A stretch of 33,028 nt of DNA from contig BGOS01000004.1 of NCBI GenBank assembly GCA_003569365.1, positions 1-33,028 of the forward strand. Direction: 5' to 3'. The stretch is from Anaerolineaceae bacterium. GTDB lineage: Bacteria; Chloroflexota; Anaerolineae; Anaerolineales; UBA11657. A program made the position numbers and the translations under genes. Of this stretch, positions 16,737-25,010 are shown piece by piece. Each line of letters starts with the position of its first letter. The stretch's first letter is position 1. The notes beneath the pieces were generated by a model, which was given only the letters and a program-made list of their open reading frames with translations, made no database searches and had not been told where the DNA came from.

Positions 16737-19337
16737 GTGAAAACGGGTGACGATAAAGCCAGTCCGGTGCGCGCGCAGTATTTGCGCATTAAGCGCCAGT
16801 ATCCGGATACGCTTGTGCTCTTTCGGCTGGGTGATTTCTACGAGGCGTTCGATGCGGATGCCGAATTGGCTGCGCGTGAGCTGGATATTGTGTTGACGGC
16901 GCGGCCGGTTTCGAAAGGTGTCGCCGTGCCGATGGCGGGTATTCCATACCATGCGCTGGAGGGCTATTTGGCGGTTCTGATTGGGCGTGGCCACCGCGTT
17001 GCAATTTGCGAGCAAATTGGATCTGTGCCGGTAAACGGGCTGGTGCCGCGTGAGGTCGTTCGCGTTGTCACGCCCGGCACGGTGGTGGAGACTGGTTTAC
17101 TGGAGGATGCGCGGAACAATTACCTTGCTTGTTGTGTATTCGATGGGACGCAAGCGGGCTTCGCTTTCGTGGACATCACAACTGGAGAGTTCAAAGCAGC
17201 GGAGTTCAGGACGCCGGATTCTTTTCAAGTGGTGGCGCGTGAGCTGGCGCGCATCCGCCCGGCAGAGGTGCTGTTGGCGGAGGAAGCTGCGCAGATTGCA
17301 CCGGAGATGGGTCTGCATATACAGCGTGTGCCGGCGTGGAAATTCGAATTGGGCATCTGCCGGGAAAATCTCACTGGACATTTTCAAGTAGCAACGCTTG
17401 CGGGCTTTGGGCTTGCGGATGCTCCACTAGCGCTGCGCGCCGCCGGTGTGATTGTGGGCTACCTGCGTGAGATGCAGCCCCCGGCGTTGCGGCTGCTGAC
17501 GGGCGTCGCGGTTTACCACCCGGGAACCTTTATGCAGCTTGATGCATCCACGCGGCGCAACCTGGAGCTCACAGAAACAATTCGAGGCGGATCCGTGCGT
17601 GGTTCGCTGCTGGGCCTGCTGGATTGCACTGTTACGCCAATGGGCGCACGCTTGTTCCGGCAATGGTTTCAACTTCCATTACTGGATGTGGATCAAATAT
17701 GCAGCCGGCAGGCCGGGGTTTGGGCGGGCCGGTCGGATGGCGTGCTGCGCGCGAACGCACGCAAGTGCTTAAAGATTTTCGGCGACTTGGAGCGTTTGGT
17801 AAACCGGGTGCTGGGCGGCACAGCAACCCCGCGGGATGTGGGTGCAATCCGGAGCGCGCTGCGGGGACTGCCTGCATTGCGTCAGTTGTTGAGTGCGGAT
17901 GCGCCGGAGCCGTTGAACGCTTTTGCTGCGCGCCTTGCCGGTACACCCGAGTTGCTGGCGGTGCTGGAAAGTGCTTTGGTGCCAGAGCCGCCGGCTGGCG
18001 CTGGTAGCGGCGGTATTGTTGCAGCGGGTTGGAGCGCGGAGCTGGATGGGATTGTTGAATCTTCGCGGGCAGCCCGCGAGTGGATTGCCGGCTTGGAGCC
18101 TTCGGAACGGCAGCGCACTGGCATCCGCACATTGCGCGTGGGCTTCAATCGGGTCTTCGGTTACTACATTGAGATTAGCCGGGCGGCTGCAGTGCAAGCA
18201 CCGGAGAACTATGTGCGCAAGCAGACGCTGGTCAACGCCGAGCGCTTCATCACGCAGGAGTTGAAGGAGTACGAGACGCTTGTCCTGAACGCGGAAGAGC
18301 AAATCAATACTTTGGAGCAACGCCTGTTTGTGGAAGTGTGTGAACGGATTGCGGCGGAGGCTCCGCAGCTTTTGTTAACTGCGCAGGTGCTGGCGGAACT
18401 GGATGCATTGCTGGCGCTGGGCGAGGTTGCATCGCGGCACAATTTTGCGCGGCCGCAGGTGGTGGTGGATGATGTGTTGGAGTTGCGCGGCTGCTGGCAT
18501 CCCGTGGTTGCGGACATGCTGTCTGACGGGCAGCGGTTTGTTCCGAATGATTGCAGCATGCCGGAGGCAGAGCGCATCTGGGTGTTAACCGGCCCCAATA
18601 TGTCCGGCAAGAGCACCTTTCTGCGGCAAGTGGCGCTATGTGTGTTGCTCGCACAAGTGGGCAGCGGTGTGCCAGCCGCCAGTGCGCGGATTGGTGTGGT
18701 TGATCGGATCTTCACGCGCATCGGCGCGCAAGACGAGATCTATTCGGGTCAGTCAACATTTATGGTTGAGATGGTTGAGACCGCAAATATTTTGCAGCAT
18801 GCCACTGCGCGTAGCTTGCTGGTACTTGATGAGGTGGGGCGCGGAACCAGCACCTATGACGGGTTGTCGCTGGCTTGGGCTATTTTGGAGTTTGTGCATA
18901 ACCGGCCAGGCCTGCGGGCTAAGACCTTGTTTGCAACTCACTACCATGAGCTCACTCAGCTTTCAGAGCAACTTGAGGCAGTCGCGAACTACAACGTGCG
19001 GGTATCAGAAGAACGCGGCGAGGTTGTGTTCACGCACACAATTGCGGCGGGCGGCGCGGACCGGTCGTACGGAATTCATGTGGCGCAGTTGGCTGGCATT
19101 CCGCGTTTGGTAATACAGCGGGCGCAGGAAATACTTTCCGCATTGGAGCTGGCAGCGGGGCGCGGCCCGGCGCCGCTGCCCGCCGGCGTGCGGCAGATGT
19201 CTATGTTCAGCGGGCATAGTCCGCTCTTGGACGAAATTGATGCGCTTGATTTGGCGGCAACTTCACCGCTGCAGGCATTAAATATTCTGTCGGAGTTGCA
19301 GCGGCGCTTAAAAGCTGCGGGTGCGGGGAAGTTCTAA
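16737..19337 (+). CDS. mutS: DNA mismatch repair protein MutS
   Basis: MutS recognises base mismatches and small loops and starts mismatch repair through its ATPase. The 866-residue protein shows the mismatch-contacting FYE in LGDFYEAF, the IPMAGIPYHALEGYL-like segment (here VPMAGIPYHALEGYL), and AICEQIG. It also shows the core and clamp domains, Walker A TGPNMSGKSTFLRQVAL, Walker B LLVLDEVGRGTSTYDG and FATHYHELT. The GTG at 16737 is chosen because the MutS N-terminus begins right there and the -10 box fits. The frame extends to a TTG at 16707, which would lie upstream of the expected transcription start. No mutL is present in the window. Its stop overlaps that of the convergent amidohydrolase. 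Confidence 0.97.
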   Translation: MKTGDDKASPVRAQYLRIKRQYPDTLVLFRLGDFYEAFDADAELAARELDIVLTARPVSKGVAVPMAGIPYHALEGYLAVLIGRGHRVAICEQIGSVPVNGLVPREVVRVVTPGTVVETGLLEDARNNYLACCVFDGTQAGFAFVDITTGEFKAAEFRTPDSFQVVARELARIRPAEVLLAEEAAQIAPEMGLHIQRVPAWKFELGICRENLTGHFQVATLAGFGLADAPLALRAAGVIVGYLREMQPPALRLLTGVAVYHPGTFMQLDASTRRNLELTETIRGGSVRGSLLGLLDCTVTPMGARLFRQWFQLPLLDVDQICSRQAGVWAGRSDGVLRANARKCLKIFGDLERLVNRVLGGTATPRDVGAIRSALRGLPALRQLLSADAPEPLNAFAARLAGTPELLAVLESALVPEPPAGAGSGGIVAAGWSAELDGIVESSRAAREWIAGLEPSERQRTGIRTLRVGFNRVFGYYIEISRAAAVQAPENYVRKQTLVNAERFITQELKEYETLVLNAEEQINTLEQRLFVEVCERIAAEAPQLLLTAQVLAELDALLALGEVASRHNFARPQVVVDDVLELRGCWHPVVADMLSDGQRFVPNDCSMPEAERIWVLTGPNMSGKSTFLRQVALCVLLAQVGSGVPAASARIGVVDRIFTRIGAQDEIYSGQSTFMVEMVETANILQHATARSLLVLDEVGRGTSTYDGLSLAWAILEFVHNRPGLRAKTLFATHYHELTQLSEQLEAVANYNVRVSEERGEVVFTHTIAAGGADRSYGIHVAQLAGIPRLVIQRAQEILSALELAAGRGPAPLPAGVRQMSMFSGHSPLLDEIDALDLAATSPLQALNILSELQRRLKAAGAGKF

Positions 19338-21316
19338 ACCAAATCGGGAAAGTCTTCGCGCACTGTTTGGTTCAGGTCCGCGCCAAGCAGCTGCAGCAGT
19401 TCATCAATCAGTGAGGCTTTGTCGTCGGCATCGCGGCGGCTCCACGTCCGGCTTTTAACTTCGAGAAACAAGCCCAGTTCGGGGTCGCGAACTTCATCAA
19501 TGTTGACGTAAAACTGGACGCCGCGGAATGCAACCTGCCAGCGCTGGCGGTCTTTTTGAACATGCGTCTCTGCAGCCGGCTTGAAATACTCCCGATAAAA
19601 GCGCGGTGTGTGGTTTGAGGGAGCAATGTAGCGCGAGCGCGAAAGCAAGGCGCTAGCTGGCGCGTGGCGGCCGCCGGCGGGTCCGATTAGCGTCAGTCGG
19701 TAACGGATTTGGGTGGTGGGTTCGCCAGTGTCAGAGAGTGCGACATCTTCCCGGACGCGCAACCGGTCCGATTCGGGTGGCGCAAATGCGAAGTATGTGT
19801 CGTACTGCCGGTAGCGCACGTGGCGCAATATGGTGATCGCGCTGTTGCGCAGGGCATGTATGACTAATTGCGGGTCGCTGATGCGCACCTTTACCTGAAC
19901 CTCAAAGCTTTCCTGCTGCTGGATGTCGCCGATCGCAAGCAGTTTTAGCAAAACACTTTGTTCGCGTTCAATCAGGAAGTTATCAATGTCGCGGGCGATT
20001 TCGCTGGCGCGCGCTGTGACTGCAGCTTCGTCCACAGTGAGCAGGTTGCGCGCTTGCAGCAGCCACTTTCCGTTCACCATAACGTCGCAGATGTCACTGC
20101 CTTTGGCGGCATAAACTATTTGCGCGTATATCGCATCTTTATCGCGCTTGAATCCGGGCGTGTTGTGCAGCGTGTTGAGCTCGAGCACGCTGATGTCCGC
20201 GCGCTTGCCAGGCTCAAGTGAGCCGGTGATGTCCCCGATATGCAGCGCACGTGCGCCCATGATGGTTGCCATGGCAAGCGCCTGGCGCGCAGGCAGTACT
20301 GTTGGGTCATTGTTGGCTGTCTTGGCGAGCAGCGCAGCGAGGCGGGTTTCCTCAAGCATGTCGAGGTCGTTGTTGGAAGCCGGGCCATCGGTGCCGATTC
20401 CCACGTTCAGGCCGGCATTCAGCATTTCCACCACGGGCGCGATACCCGATGCCAGTTTTAGGTTGCTCGTCGGGTTGTGCGCGATCCCGACCCGGTGGTT
20501 GTGCATCGTGCGGATCTCGCCCGCGTCGATATGCACGCAATGCGCTGCGAGAACCTTGGCTTCAAACACATTTTGCTTTTTCGCCCAGGGCACGACAGGC
20601 ATATTGTGCAGGGCGCGGTTTTCGGTGACCTCGCGCGCCGTTTCGGCGATGTGAATGTGGAGTGGCACATCAAATTCGCACGCCAGCGCGCTGCACGCTT
20701 GCAGTACCTCTGGCGGGCAGGTGTATGGTGCGTGCGGCCCCACGGATGGCAGGATCAACTCGTGATTTTTCCAGCGCTCGATGAAAGAGCGGGCAAGCGC
20801 AAGTCCGTCTTCCCAGCTGGCACTGTCCGGCGTTGGAAACTTCATTACAGTTTGCGAGCACAATGCCCGCATGCCAGCTTCGGCTGCGGCCGCTGCCACG
20901 TCTTCCTCAAAGTAGTACATGTCAGCAAAGCACGTTACACCGGACCGGATCATTTCCGCGCAGGCCAGGAGTGTGCCGATTCGGCAAAACTCCGGATTTA
21001 CAAAGGCGCGTTCCACCGGCATCATGTAGCCCAGCAGCCAAACGTCGAGGCGCAAGTCATCTGCCAGGCCGCGCAACAAAGTCATCGGCACATGCGTGTG
21101 CGCATTCACCAAACCGGGGATGAGAGTTTTGCCGCTGAAGTCTTGCGTGGATTCAGCCTGGTAAGTGGCGCCAATCTCCGCTGCGGGGCCGACCGCAACT
21201 ATTGTGGTGCCAGTGATGGCAACGGCGCCGGGCGAAAATATCTGCCATTGCGCATCCATCGTGATCACTGTTGCATTGGCTAGGATGCGGTCAACTTGGG
21301 TTTTGGACTTGGTCAT
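19334..21316 (-). CDS. Amidohydrolase (SAH/MTA deaminase-like) fused to a C-terminal CYTH-type domain
   Basis: Residues 1 to about 455 form a complete metal-dependent deaminase of the MtaD/SsnA type, likely acting on S-adenosylhomocysteine, methylthioadenosine or a related adenine/guanine compound. Metal-site residues are visible: His73-x-His75 in NAHTHVPM, His220/His222 and Glu225 in PLHIHIAE, His259, and Asp310 in GIGTDGPAS. Residues about 468-650 form a second domain resembling CYTH (class IV adenylate cyclase/triphosphatase). It has FEVQVKVRI (the ExExK-like start), RQYDTYFA, LRVRED, IRYRLTLIG, a VNIDEV strand and LGLFLEVKSRTW, with LLQLLG near the end. The first acidic motif is ExQxK rather than ExExK, so activity may be altered. 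The CYTH call is made by motif reading only. Total length is 660, about 200 more than a single deaminase. Confidence 0.85.
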   Translation of the reverse strand: MTKSKTQVDRILANATVITMDAQWQIFSPGAVAITGTTIVAVGPAAEIGATYQAESTQDFSGKTLIPGLVNAHTHVPMTLLRGLADDLRLDVWLLGYMMPVERAFVNPEFCRIGTLLACAEMIRSGVTCFADMYYFEEDVAAAAAEAGMRALCSQTVMKFPTPDSASWEDGLALARSFIERWKNHELILPSVGPHAPYTCPPEVLQACSALACEFDVPLHIHIAETAREVTENRALHNMPVVPWAKKQNVFEAKVLAAHCVHIDAGEIRTMHNHRVGIAHNPTSNLKLASGIAPVVEMLNAGLNVGIGTDGPASNNDLDMLEETRLAALLAKTANNDPTVLPARQALAMATIMGARALHIGDITGSLEPGKRADISVLELNTLHNTPGFKRDKDAIYAQIVYAAKGSDICDVMVNGKWLLQARNLLTVDEAAVTARASEIARDIDNFLIEREQSVLLKLLAIGDIQQQESFEVQVKVRISDPQLVIHALRNSAITILRHVRYRQYDTYFAFAPPESDRLRVREDVALSDTGEPTTQIRYRLTLIGPAGGRHAPASALLSRSRYIAPSNHTPRFYREYFKPAAETHVQKDRQRWQVAFRGVQFYVNIDEVRDPELGLFLEVKSRTWSRRDADDKASLIDELLQLLGADLNQTVREDFPDLV

Positions 21317-21406
21317 CGCTGGTTATTGTTTCGGTGCTATTAAGTATTTTGCGCGGAGCCTAGCTTTCGATATCGCTTGGATGCTTTACTTTTAGTTCTT
21401 CAATGT

Positions 21407-21425
21407 TATCACGCTTGAAGTGATA
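21407..21425. repeat. Inverted repeat between ipk and the amidohydrolase gene
   Basis: TATCAC (21407-21412) and GTGATA (21420-21425) flank seven bases. They lie in the 150-nt gap 21317-21466, which otherwise shows no gene. There is no T-run after it on either strand, so an operator is more likely than a terminator. Nothing identifies a regulator. Confidence 0.35.
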
Positions 21426-21466
21426 CCTCGGTCGATCGAAGCAAACATTCGGTTGCATGGCGGTTG

Positions 21467-22270
21467 TCATGCATGGACCAAAGCGGTTCCGGTGGATCCT
21501 GTTCCAACCAGGTGCTCGTATACGCTGCCGGTTTCGGCACCGGAAAATATTTGGATGGCAAGCGTCGGCTGGATCTGGAGGAGTGAGAACATCTGCTGTA
21601 CTTTTGATGCCATTCCACCGGTTACGTCCGGGGCCTGCGATGCTTCGACTTGCGCCGCGCGGGATGCAAGCATTGAAGGCGTTAGGCGGGGTAGGACTGC
21701 GCCAGTTGGGAATGTATCCAATACGCCGGGATCTGAGCCGGCGAGCAGAATTTGCGCCGGATTCAGCTCGGCGGCGAGAAATACAAAAACGTCTTCGGTC
21801 GACACGATTGTTGCGCCGCGTTGCGTATCGATGGCTACGTCACCGCACACCAATGGCACGAGGCCATTGCGCAACGCAACAGTGATTGGTGCGAATGCTA
21901 GTGCGTGCAACGTCCCATCTGTGCACACTGCCGAAGCCGACGGTCTTAAATTTATGATCGGCACTCCCGCGGCGCGCAAGGCATCTTCTACCAGCCGGTT
22001 CAACTTTCCGGCTGCGATAGCCACCTCTGCGAACCCGCGCCATTGCGCAGGAGTGTGCGCGCCAGCGCGCGTGTTGTGGCGCAGGGCAGCGCTGTGGCCA
22101 AAGGAGCCGGACCCGTGGCCAATCAGGAGCTGTAATTGCGGCCGTGCTTTCAAGGCGCGCGCAATCTCGCCTGCCAACCGTGCGAGCACTTCGGGGCGCG
22201 GTGTGTCTGCCTGATGTTTTGCGGTGATTAGCGAGCCACCCAGCTTCAGGAAAACCAGTGGGTCGGTCAT
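21467..22270 (-). CDS. Isopentenyl phosphate kinase
   Basis: Member of the amino-acid-kinase fold, phosphorylating isopentenyl phosphate to isopentenyl diphosphate in the alternative mevalonate pathway. Motifs are FLKLGGSLIT at the N-terminus, the IGHGSGSFGHSAA loop with the IPK-specific catalytic His, VCTDGTLHA, LLAGSDPGVLDTFPTGAVLPRL, and DVTGGMASKVQQM, the family hallmark. The 267-residue length is typical. The start ATG at 22270 overlaps the mevalonate kinase stop (ATGA). Its partner, a phosphomevalonate decarboxylase, is not in the window. Fosfomycin-resistance-type and glutamate kinases share the fold but lack the GSGSFGH/TGGM combination. Confidence 0.92.
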   Translation of the reverse strand: MTDPLVFLKLGGSLITAKHQADTPRPEVLARLAGEIARALKARPQLQLLIGHGSGSFGHSAALRHNTRAGAHTPAQWRGFAEVAIAAGKLNRLVEDALRAAGVPIINLRPSASAVCTDGTLHALAFAPITVALRNGLVPLVCGDVAIDTQRGATIVSTEDVFVFLAAELNPAQILLAGSDPGVLDTFPTGAVLPRLTPSMLASRAAQVEASQAPDVTGGMASKVQQMFSLLQIQPTLAIQIFSGAETGSVYEHLVGTGSTGTALVHA

Positions 22271-23228
22271 CTTGTCGTGGACTCCAGTGTAGTGATTGAC
22301 GCTGATTTGGCGCCGGCTGCGAGCAGTGCTTTTTGCACTTTAGGTGCGCCTGATTTATCCACCAGTGCAATCATGCACCCCCCGGTGCCTGCGCCAGTGA
22401 GCTTGGCACCGTAAGCACCAGCTTGAATTGCTGCGGCGCACAGGGCGTCGAGCAACGCGGTTGAAACGCCGATAGCCTGCAGCAAGCTATGGTTTGCATT
22501 CATTAGCGCGCCGAGCATTTCATGCTTGCCGGCTTCAAGCGGTGCCCGTGCACTGAATGCTAGTGCTCCAATCTCCGCAAAGATACTTGAAAAGCGGTCG
22601 GGGCTATCACTGTGAAGTTTCCGCACTGCATTTACTGCTTCGCGCGTGGAGCCGGTTAATCCGGAGTCGGCAATCACGAGCTCCAGGCTCGAGTGGGGGT
22701 AAATGAATTCTGGATCCTTGTTTTTTGTGAAACAGATTGCCGCATGGTGGGCAATCACGGTCGGGTCAATTCCGGAGCTGTTCCGTGGTGAAGATGTTCA
22801 ACGGCTGAGGCAATCTGAGCCGCTGCGGTGGCGGGGAGTTCGGTGGCGAAGCACGCTGCCAGCGCGCGGGCTATGGCAATTGTGATGGCTGCGCTGGAGC
22901 CGAGGCCGGCAGCAACTGGCAGTGCGGAGTGTACGCGCAGCGTGCCGCCAGGTGCCTCAGAAATGTTCAGGGTGCGCATTGTTTCCAATATGGCAGCTGC
23001 CAGCGGATGGTCTTCAGCCAACTTATCGAAGCAGGTATGCATTGCAATGCCGGGGGCATCGACTACCAACTTTTCTAAAGAGTGTCCGGCTGCAGTGATA
23101 GTTGCAGTGGCGCGCAAATTATTTAGTGGAACTGCGATGGCAGGCTGTCCGTAAACGACTGCATGCTCGCCGAACAAAATTACTTTACCGGGAGCACTGC
23201 CGGTGGAGATTTGCGGCAGCGGCGTCAC
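22267..23228 (-). CDS. mvk: Mevalonate kinase, interrupted by a one-base frameshift near 22776
   Basis: GHMP-family kinase converting mevalonate to phosphomevalonate. The N-terminal frame shows GSAPGKVILFGEHAVVYG and the ATP loop LPVAAGLGSSAAIT. It then reads HLHHGTAPELTRP and stops. The other frame supplies GIDPTVIAHHAA, the GSTREAVNAVR segment and the C-terminal KLTGAGTGGCMIAL. Restoring one base in GCTCCGG (to GCTTCCGG on the coding strand) gives HHGTASGIDPTV, the exact family motif, in a protein of about 320 residues. The GTG at 23228 overlaps the ubiA stop (GTGA) and fits the family N-terminus. The break is probably a sequence error, since the downstream pathway enzyme is intact. Confidence 0.9.
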
Positions 23229-24100
23229 GCGAGATAAAGCACAAGCACAGCGGCGAGCGCCCAGACAAATACTGTGGCCAGCAGCGGGCGGTCCTCCAAG
23301 AGCAGGTCTTCCGGTGCGCCGCCTTTGCCGGCAACATGCAGCAGGTACAAGTAGCGCAGCGTGCCATACCAAACCGGTGCGATAGTAAGCATCATCAAGT
23401 GGTTTGCGGGCATATTGGGCGCGCTAAATGTGTACAGCGAATAAGCGATCAGGATGGCAGCGGCAGCCATGTTGATGGCCAGGTCCAGAAATGGCAGCGT
23501 GTATTCCTGCAGTACGCTGCGGTGGGTTGAAGCTTGCGCTTGCATAAGCGTCAGCTCATGGCGGCGTTTCCCAAACCCGACCAGGAGCGCACCGAGGCCA
23601 ACGCAGATAAACATCCACGGGGAGAAGCGTTCAACATTTACCAGCGTTACTCCGGCGCCCAGCCGCAGCAAAAATCCTGTGGCAACAACCATCACATCGA
23701 GGATGACGATGTTCTTAAGGCGGTACGAGTACAAGAGGTTTTGCACCCAATAGACTGCTGCCAGCAGGCCAAGTAATGGTTTTATTGCATAGGCAGCCGG
23801 AAGGGCGAGCAGGGGAAGCATCACCGCAGTTATGACTGCGCTGCGCGGTGTGATCAGCCCGGCCGCAATCGGGCGGTTCTTTTTTGTTGGGTGCAGGCGG
23901 TCGGCCTCGGCGTCGAAAAGATCATTGATGAGATACACGGAACTTGCGAGGGCGCAGAAAACTCCGAAGGCTAATAAGCTTGGTACCAGATACTGCATCT
24001 GGAGCAGTTTTACGTCGAACACCAAAGGAACGAGGATCACTAAGTTCTTGATCCATTGCCGCGGGCGCAGGGCTCGGATCAGCGCTGCAATATCTGTCAC
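23225..24100 (-). CDS. UbiA-family prenyltransferase, decaprenyl-phosphate phosphoribosyltransferase-like
   Basis: A polytopic membrane prenyltransferase of 291 residues. It begins LIRALRPRQWIKNLVILVPL and carries the Asp-rich substrate motif NDLFDAEADRLHPTKKNRPI near residues 59-78. This form is typical of decaprenyl-phosphate phosphoribosyl (DPPR) synthase relatives. A second, weaker Asp motif (NIVILDVM) and about eight hydrophobic helices follow. It would transfer a group to or from a polyprenyl phosphate. The polyprenyl substrate links it to the mvk and ipk genes that follow with 4-nt overlaps. The start is a GTG exactly six bases after a TATAAT box. Menaquinone-type acceptors are an alternative. 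Confidence 0.88.
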   Translation of the reverse strand: MTDIAALIRALRPRQWIKNLVILVPLVFDVKLLQMQYLVPSLLAFGVFCALASSVYLINDLFDAEADRLHPTKKNRPIAAGLITPRSAVITAVMLPLLALPAAYAIKPLLGLLAAVYWVQNLLYSYRLKNIVILDVMVVATGFLLRLGAGVTLVNVERFSPWMFICVGLGALLVGFGKRRHELTLMQAQASTHRSVLQEYTLPFLDLAINMAAAAILIAYSLYTFSAPNMPANHLMMLTIAPVWYGTLRYLYLLHVAGKGGAPEDLLLEDRPLLATVFVWALAAVLVLYLA

Positions 24101-24106
24101 GCGATG

Positions 24107-24112
24107 ATTATA
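24107..24112 (-). promoter_or_regulatory. -10 box of the ubiA-mvk-ipk operon, leaderless arrangement
   Basis: A perfect TATAAT (24112-24107, minus) is followed by six bases and the GTG start at 24100. Transcription should begin at the start codon. No good -35 box is visible. Confidence 0.6.
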
Positions 24113-24140
24113 AACGCGCGGTTGAGCACTGGCGGAATGT

Positions 24141-24146
24141 TAGAAT
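24141..24146 (+). promoter_or_regulatory. Possible -10 box of tlyA
   Basis: TAGAAT is followed by nine bases and the TTG start at 24156, leaving at most two or three leader bases. It lies back to back with the ubiA -10 box in a 55-nt gap. No consensus -35 box is seen. Confidence 0.4.
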
Positions 24147-24155
24147 CAAGTTGGT

Positions 24156-25010
24156 TTGAAACGCGAACGGCTTGATAAGTTGGTGCATGAGCGCGGTTTG
24201 GTGGAATCATTGGACTCTGCCCGGCGCTACATTATGGCGGGTCAGGTGCGGGTGGGTGGCGTGCGAATGGACAAACCTGGCACTGCGGTTGATGCGAATG
24301 CCAGCGTGGAGGTGGTAGAAGGCCGGCGCTTTGTGAGTCGTGGTGGCGTGAAATTGGAGGGCGCCCTTATCGAGATGGGGCTGGTGGTGCAGGGGCTGGT
24401 GTGCGCAGATGTTGGCGCTTCGACCGGTGGTTTTACGGACTGTTTGCTGCAGCGCGGCGCCGAACGGGTGTACGCAGTTGATGTCGGGAAAGGTCTACTT
24501 CATTGGAGACTGCGCAACGATGCGCGGGTTGTGGTGGTTGAGGAGACGAACGCCCGGCTCTTGAGTGCCCTTGCCGAGAGTGTGGATTTGATTGTTGTCG
24601 ATGCGGCTTTTATATCACTGCAGCTTCTACTGCCGGTTGTGGCTGGTTGGCTACGCCCGGCTGGCGGCCGAATGCTGGCCCTAGTGAAGCCGCAGTTTGA
24701 AGCTGAGCGCAGCCAAGTGGGTCATGGGGGTGTTGTGCGCGACCCGGCGGTGCATCGCCACGTGTTGCTGGCAGCGGCCGAGTTTGGCGCAGCGGCTGGA
24801 TACGGTGCAACGCAAGTTAGTGCGTCGGTTTTGCGCGGCCCGGCCGGCAACGTGGAGTTCTTTGCGCTGTTTGAAAGCGGACCAGTGTCTGCGGATATAG
24901 CGGCGCGGATCGAGCTGGCTTTAGGCAATGCCAGCGCGCAGTCTAGCCCAGCTCATCAAGCAAATGAAATTCAACGCGGGGATGCTTCTCCTGCAAGTGA
25001 TGCAGCGTAA
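24156..25010 (+). CDS. tlyA: TlyA-family 16S/23S rRNA 2'-O-methyltransferase (hemolysin A family)
   Basis: TlyA methylates cytidine 2'-hydroxyls in rRNA, using S-adenosylmethionine. The N-terminal S4 RNA-binding domain spans about residues 2-60 (RLDKLVHERGLVESLDSARR, then GQVRVGG). The FtsJ-like methyltransferase follows with SRGGVKLEGAL, the SAM-binding VCADVGASTGGFTDCLLQRG, AVDVG, and LVKPQFE. The TTG at 24156 begins the standard KRERLD N-terminus. The last 22 codons overlap the end of the convergent prfC and are low complexity, so the natural end of homology is about residue 262. Length is 284 residues. Confidence 0.92.
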   Translation: MKRERLDKLVHERGLVESLDSARRYIMAGQVRVGGVRMDKPGTAVDANASVEVVEGRRFVSRGGVKLEGALIEMGLVVQGLVCADVGASTGGFTDCLLQRGAERVYAVDVGKGLLHWRLRNDARVVVVEETNARLLSALAESVDLIVVDAAFISLQLLLPVVAGWLRPAGGRMLALVKPQFEAERSQVGHGGVVRDPAVHRHVLLAAAEFGAAAGYGATQVSASVLRGPAGNVEFFALFESGPVSADIAARIELALGNASAQSSPAHQANEIQRGDASPASDAA

